From contig OU015495.1 in assembly GCA_907164885.2 (NCBI GenBank), positions 217,501 through 281,500 of the forward strand: a stretch of 64,000 bases of DNA, read 5' to 3'. Every line of letters starts with the position of its first letter. The stretch's first letter is position 1. The notes under the pieces are model-generated. The model was not told where the DNA came from. It searched no databases and saw only the letters and a list, made by a program, of their open reading frames with translations. The translations under genes and the position numbers were made by a program. This DNA is from Dolomedes plantarius (taxonomy: Eukaryota; Arthropoda; Arachnida; Araneae; Dolomedidae). Below, one piece after another: positions 25,801-34,800 of the stretch.

Positions 25801-28800
25801 TAGCTAGTGAAGTTCTGTTTTTCTTTACCACATTGCCTATCTTTCCCTTGCATAAGTTTATTAGACGTTTATGCATTGAAATATTGTCTACATTCCGATG
25901 GGAAAATACCATTATGTAATTTACAACAGTGTCTGAAAGGTGAGTAAGTACCTATCTTTACTTTACAATAGTTTAAAAATTTATGATGAAGGAAGTTAAA
26001 GAATATTTATGCAGGATATTTCCAAATATTTCCAAATATTTTTTCCAAAGTAAGTTCTGTGCGAGAAAACGGAAACAATTATCTTAGACAATGTTTCTTT
26101 ACAGTTGCGAATTTCGGTGTTTCATTTAAGCTAATTCAGGAAAATTTTCTGAATTATTCATCCAAAACGCATATTTTGATGATATGTCGCCGTCATTATC
26201 GACATAGGTTAAATATTAACCATAGATAAATATATTGCCAATGTAGGGTAAACTAGCCCTTTTCAAAAAAATGAATGATTTTGAAAATGCTACTGGTGTT
26301 TCTATTATTTTTATTTTCCATACATTTTAGTATAACTACTTTTGAGTAATATGTATAAAATATGTGGGGAGATGAAAAATTGTTCTTATTTGCTTTTCTT
26401 ATTTGCTTCCAGAATAACTTGATTTTGCGCTCAGATTTTTCACCTTCTTTATAGAATCGCTTATGGACCAAAACCAGGTAAATTTATTTCAACGTGTTTC
26501 CTTTTCTCTTTCTTTTTGGAACGAAGTTCTTTTACGCGGCTTACAGTAGAGTGAACTGGCAGGAATCGTCACGTAACGAAAAAGCGTTATGCCCCCTTCA
26601 TAAGAGATTTTTCTCAAGGACTCTGTGGCTGAATGGTTATTGCATCGGACATCGTACTGCAGAGGTCCCCGGTTCAAATCCCCGCACAAGCGCTACCGTC
26701 AATTTTAAAACCCCACACTGTATCAAATTTGATGCATAAGTTATTTTCCACCTTTATATTCAAAAGCAATATTTTTTATCCGCTTGTGTACCTTATATTA
26801 ATTTTGAAACATCATAGCAAATCTTTTAATCACTGTAAGTTACATTTTCGTAGTACAGATGGCAGCAGGAATACAATTGCGATCTCAGTAAAAGATAGCC
26901 ATTGAATTCATAACAGACCTGCCTTAGTATTTGCTATATTTTCAGTATTTTAAAGTCAGTTTACATCTTTGAAAGTTTTATAAATATATTTTAGAGGTAC
27001 GTAGCTTTATAATTATTAATAAAATACTTCTTCAATCTTTTATAAAAAAATTCAAGTTTGATTTCAATTTTATGTATAAAAAATGATACATGGTGTGCTT
27101 ACGCCATTTTTTTAAGGAAATGGCGGGAGGAAAGTTTTTATCACAGAAAGAAATGGAGGAACTTATGAACAGATCGTGGAGTGATCATAGTGAAGATGGA
27201 TCTGATTCAGAAAGCGATGGCAGCACAGGTGATCCTAATTATAAACCAAACAAAGTTTGTGATGAAATTTTTTATGGTGGTAATGATTCGGAATATGAGG
27301 TATCATTACTTGATAATAGCGATGTTCTTGATCTGTCTAATGGTGGGACCATGCCAAAAACTAATAGAAATAATACAGAGAGAACAAAGCCTGCAATCAA
27401 CTGGAAGAAAACTAATTTACTTGTAAATGATGATCAAATTTTATTCCGATGTGACGAGAATCTCGCTCCTGAAATTATGAATTTAAACACATCTCTAAAT
27501 TTTTTTGTTATATTTTTACAGAAGATTTGATTGAGCATATAGTTCAAGAAACAAATTTATTCAGTGTGCAAAAAACCCAGAAAAGTGTGTCAATGTAACG
27601 AATTTAGAAATTAAACAATACATTGGTATTCGTATAATGATGTCTATTGTACATGTACCAAACACTAGGGCATATTGGTCACCTGACATACGCAATGATG
27701 TAATAAAAGAATGTATGTCATTAAAACGCTTTGAAAAGATAAGAGAATTTCTACATTTTAATGACAATAGTAAACAACCACCACATGATGACCCTCAGCA
27801 TGGTCGTTTAAATAAACTTCGACCAGTTGTAAATGCTTAACTTGGAAGATTTTATACCGTCCCTATGGAATCGCGTGTTTCTGTTTAAACTTATTGTTTG
27901 TTATTGTTTTAATTTACGCGGGATTTATATTGTGTCATTAATTTAGTTTTGTTGGTGATTAAATAATAAAATTAATCCGATAAAAAATTATGCTAGGTAA
28001 CATCTAAATCAAAATAGTTAATTTATATATTAAAATTTTTAATTTTAATAAAAATAATTAACTTATATATTAAAATTTTTAATTTTAATAAAATAGAGAG
28101 AGAGAGAGTTGGTTGAATAAAAGAGGGCTGCGCTTTTTGGCGTGACAAAAATACATTAATATAATCAATAGAAATCTACATATTAAATCACGTTTAGTGT
28201 TGAAAAAATAACGTAAGAAACTTCGTTCCTGACGGGGTCCGCCGACCGCACAATTTTTTTTTATCATTATTTGTCCATACTACATCAGTAATATGGTAGA
28301 AAATAATAGCTAACAGTTTAATTGTTTTGATGCACATTAGATTATTTCCAAGGAGGCTTTTAAACAGGATTACAAATTTTTCAGAGAAGAAAAAATACTT
28401 AAAGTTGTGCATTATTTTTGGTAAAAAATCGATTTTGTATACACATCTTTTCATAAAAGTTTAAAATTTTTTTTCTATATGAATTGTTTTATTTATGCAT
28501 GACGCATCCCTTTCTCGGGTTGGATAAATATGAGGGATGTGGTGTTGCATGGATACACCAGGGGTTTTCTCCAGTTTAACGCAGAACTCAATGCTTGGAA
28601 TCTTGTCCTTTTAATCTATGTCCATCCATCACGTAACTCTTGTAACTTTCAACTAAATGGACCAACAAGTCGAACAGTGGTTGCTAAGCACAGCCCTGCT
28701 ACTTAGTGATTTTACATGGAAACACTTCCAAGGCTATGTCTATTCAGACCACACATCAGGTGACTGAATAACACATCTATTGTGTTTGAATATCACAGGT

Positions 28801-31800
28801 AAATAATTAAAAAATAAGTTCTGGAACTTTTCTGACAAAAGTTACTCATGACAAAATATTGGTGGTTTTCAGTTTTCCGGCTTAGATCTTACCAGGGTCA
28901 AGTTCTTCGATATTTCTGTTATCCTCCAGTTTCAGAAAGAATGGGAAGACATCCTTATAACTCCATCCGGTAGCACCTTCAGCTTCCCAGTCGTCGTAGT
29001 TTCTCATATTCCCCCTGACATACATCATGGCGTTCAGAACACTGCCCCCTCCAATTACTTTGCCACTGTTCCATGGTACTCTCTGAAAGAGAAATCCAAG
29101 CTGAACATCCTCGTCACCTTCTGATCAGTAACTCCGAATGAATTTCCTTTCGAAAATAATACTGTCCAGAAGTTAATAAAGAAAATTTATCTTGAATGTG
29201 AATACATGTTTAAACGAACAGTATAAAATTTGATACAGAATGAATTTATTTTTCCAAGAATTTTTCCAAATTTACAGATAATTAAAAAACTATATAGTTT
29301 ACAAGGTAGTAAAATAATTTACTCTAACGCATTTTAACAATGCTATCTAAAACCCTCAGCTAAGCCTGATGCTTTGGATTTTTTTATTATTGAAGAAGAA
29401 TTTATTTCTGAACAAAGGAAAAGCATTTTTTACCGAGATGGTTCTTAAACACAAAATTCATAAATCTCTTGGATTCTTGATGCTATTAAGGAACAAATTT
29501 TTGAGGTTATTCCCTGCGAATCAGTAGTTTAATGTTGAAATACTTGTTTTAAAGCACACCAAGAGAATATGCAGTTGATAATTTCTTGTGAAACATTTTT
29601 CTTTTCTGTCTTTCAGAAGTTTTGGGTTAATTAAAACTTCACTGTTGTTTCTAAGCAACTTTTATTTAAAAAGTATGTGTGAAACATTCTATCTTCAGAT
29701 AAATATCTTCGTTTGTTAATTTTTTTTAAAAATATTTATTAAAATATGATACTTTGAAGTATTTTAAAATATTCTATAGAAAATTCACAAAACAATATTT
29801 AAAGAAATGGAATGAGGCGAAATATTTTCTTATATATTTTCTATCACAATACCACTAAATGACAGGAAAATAAGAATTTGAGAATCTTCCGACGATTGTT
29901 TTGTTTCATAACATACAACGCCATCCACATACGCAAAAGCAAAACTTTGGGTTTTTGACTACTGCCGTTAAACAATAGTTTTAATTCCAATTGGGCCACC
30001 CTTATATTATAGTAACGATTGTGTAATATCTAAAAAAATTCTTCAACAACTTTTGACTAATAGATTTTAGGATATTCGATTTCGAAATTCGTAAAAACTT
30101 ATAAAATCCAAAAGTTAGACTTCGAACGTCAATACGATGTAGTTCATCTAGATTTATGCCTCTATACGTAAATGTAAGTCCTGAAGTATTTTGTACAGTA
30201 AATTTTTAATAATATAAAAGCTGTAGAAAATATTTACTGTACGTAATAGAAAATGGAAGTCAATATTTGTCTATTAATACCACAAAAGTAAAGTTTTCTT
30301 ACAGTCGAATGGATTAAATTAATTTTATAACTAAGGCAAGAAAGAAACAGAGCTGTACGTATAAAAAATTAATCGCCATTCTACAATAGCTTCAACAATC
30401 TTTGAGCAAACTTTGTAAATAGGTGAAAATTTTATGCTCTCCCTGTACTGGCATTTTTGAAAAGCCACTTGTATAAAAATGTCAATTTTTAGTGAACCTG
30501 GCATAGGTTAAATAGAATAGGCGAAACTTTAACAATAGACGAAACTCATGTAGAAGAGAATAATTTTCCTTGTTTAGTTATGTCAGTCAATTCTGTATGT
30601 GGAGTGAACCCTAGATGCAGTTAATAGATCATGCAAGAAAGAAATATTGCAAAAGTTTATTGTTAAAGCATGTGCAAGAATTATTTTCCTGGTACAAACT
30701 AGGGTTTCTTATGCTAGTAGTAGGCCACGTGATCTCTAGCTTTAAGAGTTGGTACAATTCAAATTAGATAATTACGTAATGTCTTTTATTTTATCAGGTA
30801 TGTGATAGAATTTTAGGTTAATGGGTGATGTATGTTAGGTTAACTGTAGATGAATGGCTTCATGAACATGGAAAGGAGAGCTGTATCATATTTGCCCTCC
30901 ATAGCTTTTTGTATCTCCAAAACCTGGAGCGAATAGATTTTGAGGTATTCGATTTTAAAGTTGCTAAGTTTAAAGAGTCCATAAGTTTGATTATTATGCA
31001 GTTAGTATGATGTATTCTCATTAGATTTAAACTCATATGCACAAACGATTCTTTCATAGACTATAACTGGAAAAAAAATTCGACAATTTGGAGCATTTGA
31101 GTTTTTAGTTGGCGAGAAAAAAATGTTCACTCTCGAAGGAATCGAGTACAAATTGACTTTTTCCCTACTTTAGTGCTTTATAATGAATTCTTTCCAACAG
31201 AAACAATTTTTTTGGGGGGTAGGTGGGTGGGCAAAGTATTAAAGAACAGTATTAGGCTCTGTCATTTATTTTTAACTTTGAGGAACTTTGACATAATATT
31301 CTAGAGACTTACCTGTTCCCTTTGAGCAAAAGAGCCATACTTTTGTGGCTCTGTTTGGTACAACCAGTCAATCTTACTTTTATAGAAAAGTCTTGCATAG
31401 CCCGGTATTTCTGTAAGCAGAGGCGGATTTCCTCCAGCCTCTAACAACAGAACGCTGACACATGGCTTTTGAGATAGACGACTGGCCATCACAGAGCCCG
31501 CTGTGCCACCGCCAACTTCACAAAAATAAAATAAAATAAATACAACACACAAATTAATTTACTAAGACGACAAATTAAGCGAAATTAAGTCTGTTGATAT
31601 TAATTAATGAATGAAAGGCGTTGAAAAAAATTGAAATTGAAAAAAGATTCGTAAATACTTGCCGTGAATATTTACATCATAAGCTTTGTGAAACACACGA
31701 AATTTAGAAATTTGAAAAATAAATTGAAATAATTAATGATTCCTTTAATTTTTTTAAGATATAGCAGAACGACAATTTCTTAAGGTTTTAAAATCATTTA

Positions 31801-34800
31801 GAACTTTTTAATTTTGAGTAAATATTATTGATCTTTAGAAATATTTTAGAGAATAAACATGAACACACAGCTTCTTACTATTCACAATAAAAAATTGAAA
31901 GGTGGCAGCTAGTTTTGACCTAATTAACATTTCATCTTAAACCGAGGTGCATTAGGTGTACCTGCCATCTTTTTTTTCATTGGGATATTCATTATGAAAA
32001 AAAGCTGTGTTTATGTTATGGATTTTCCCCAAGTTTTATGCAATATATAATTTTAGGAAATACGGGAAAATATAGGAGAAAGATGCAAAATTAAAGATAA
32101 ATATGTACATAATATTCGAATGAACAATCATGGCATGCATCAAAAGGTAAAATAAATTTGGTGTTAGGACTGTCATCGTAATCACTGAATCTAAAATAAA
32201 CACAGAAAAACGAAACCAGAAAATGCATTTTTAAATTATATTAAATACATGTGTAGAGAAAACAAAGAATTAGGACTAAATTTTAAACAAATTTAATCTA
32301 TAGATAAACATGATAATTTTTGCTTTCAGTATGGTTATTTAAAAGGTTGCAACAGTTGTAAAGAAAGAAAATAAATATAGATAAGAATAGAATGTTAGTA
32401 CATTTCAATCTCTTTATTTAATATCCATGGTTATTCGAAAAGAGAGAAACATCCTTTTTCCAGAGACTACATTTGAATGTTAATCATAATCTTAGAATAT
32501 CCACACAAAATAAAATGTTCGGAAAAGTTTTGACCCAAATTAAATTTAAATTCACGTGTTTCATATTTTTATCCAATATTATTCAAGAAACCAAGCAGTC
32601 TTGAGATAAATGGATGTTTTTAAAGGGTGAAGATAGAATTTTGGATATTTTTAAAACGTGAGTATAGCATTTCAATTCTTTTTAAAGAGGCATAGAATTT
32701 CATGAAATTCTATGCTCATTTCAGTTAAACTGAAAAAATAAGCAATACACTATATTGCTTATACACTATATAATACACTATGTAAATATAGTGTATCGTT
32801 TGAAGTCTGAACACAGATAGGCTGAATAAAGTATTCGTTCACGAAACTTGTAAACATTTCATCTATATTCCATCATAATTAATCCTTTGTTACCAGTTTT
32901 CTAAGGCAAGAGGCAGACAAAATTTGCGCATTCGAGGCAGTAATTCTGGAACGTAGTTCATAAAAGTTGTCAGAAAAGATTTTCTATTGGTTTATAAATT
33001 CGTTTGGTTTTATTAGTATTTTCCCGACAGCATTAGAAACATTCGTCCATGTTTATCAATGAAAATTCGAACTACCAATATCCGAATAACCAATAAGTTT
33101 ATTTCGGAGATATTTGTTAAAAAACATATTTCCAAAATGAAAATGGCCTATCTTAGAAATGACATTTAACATTACTCACCTGTTGACACAATGGATGCAT
33201 GAATTACAATAATAATCGAACACAATGAAGGGATATTGAAATCGTACTAATATGTTGTCCCCATGTACAATTTTTATTTCCCGGATTTAGAAAACCAGGA
33301 ACAAATATATTAAAATTAAATTTATCAAGTTTATAAAGTAAATTTAATTACTGCTAAATGAATTCTTTAAATGTATTCTATGTAGAAAAAGAGGTATATA
33401 CTTTTAATATGAGAGAACGAAACATCGCGTTACTTATTACTAAAAAAATATATATCATTAAATAAATATATTTTGGAAATGGTTCAAAACACAACTGGTT
33501 TGAGTGAAAATTACCTAATTTTGGTACTAATTTTGGTACTTTTCCTAATGTATTCTACTGCTACGGAATACTTATATAATAAAAATATATTTTAAAACCA
33601 AATAAATAATATTTAAATTTATAACACAAGTCATCCTTAAAAGCAGGTGAATTACTTCACCTGATTTAAATATTAATTATTAGGGTTATTTTGCTTCGGT
33701 TATAAAGTTAGAATTTAGAAAAGAGCTTTCCACTGAAAATCTTATTTAAAAATTGAACAAAATAATTTAAAAGTTGTACAGAAATCAAATTGCAATTGAG
33801 GAAAGGTTTTGTTAATTTCAACTCACTTAATTGCTCCCTTTTATTAACTCTAAGGGCGCTTTTTCATTTACCGACACGACAACGACAATATCGACCGATA
33901 CATAACCCGACGATTAATACGGTATCGTGTCGTTTATTTAATTTTTTCCAGAACATTAGTAGATGTTCCTACCTAAATATTCAAATTTTTTGGAAAGATC
34001 CTTAAATTATTCCGTTTAAAGAGTTTCCAAAAAGATATACAACGGTGCGATATCTCAGAATCAATGGGTAGATGTTACACTAATGAGTCTGTCACAGTTA
34101 AGTAAAACACATAAATCTTCGGCTCCCCAACTTCATGGTCAAATGAAAAAACTTGATTGCATGATGCGTCACACCATTTGAACCAGACGACTGTTGATGC
34201 ACGAAAGCGAGAGAACGGTGTACATTTTGGTTTGCGTGACCGATGCTTGCAAACTCAGTTCAAGGACATTTTCACACACAACACGACAATGGACCTCCTA
34301 GACGGCATCAATCTGCATATCGCAGAAGAATTTTGAGGAAACAGGTAGTTCAAAGCATCATTCAAGGCGAACGGGATGGACGGAAGTTTCTAATGCTGTT
34401 GGGGAAAACTTTCGATTTCCTCTATTGGCATGGATGTTTGCAGCCGTTTGGAATCGACTTTAAGCAGTAGATCCCGGTCTAATTAGACCTCGTGTAGCGG
34501 AAAATGACCGTAGCGCTCCAAACCAAACCAAACCAAACCAAATCAGATGTACTACGAAGTCAATCACATGCAGTTTTCTGGAAATCAAACCAAACAAATT
34601 TAAATACCACTAGCATAGGCGTAGCGTGCTTCCAACCTTTCGGGGGGGAGGGGGGGTGTACGAACTGAATTCAGTAAGAGCCCACCTCAGCGCATTGACT
34701 GCCGGACGGACCTTAAAATATGAAATATTATGATATTTTAAAAATTGAATTACAATAGAATAGTAGTATTCAAAAGTTATATAATGAGAAAAATGAATAT

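Noticed and set aside
26621..26692. Functional tRNA gene
   Set aside because: A and B boxes are present but the T stem mispairs and no acceptor stem forms; a SINE head is more likely.
33860..33930. Hairpin with CGACACGA / TCGTGTCG
   Set aside because: Short and imperfect; no context to make it more than chance or a decayed MITE core.
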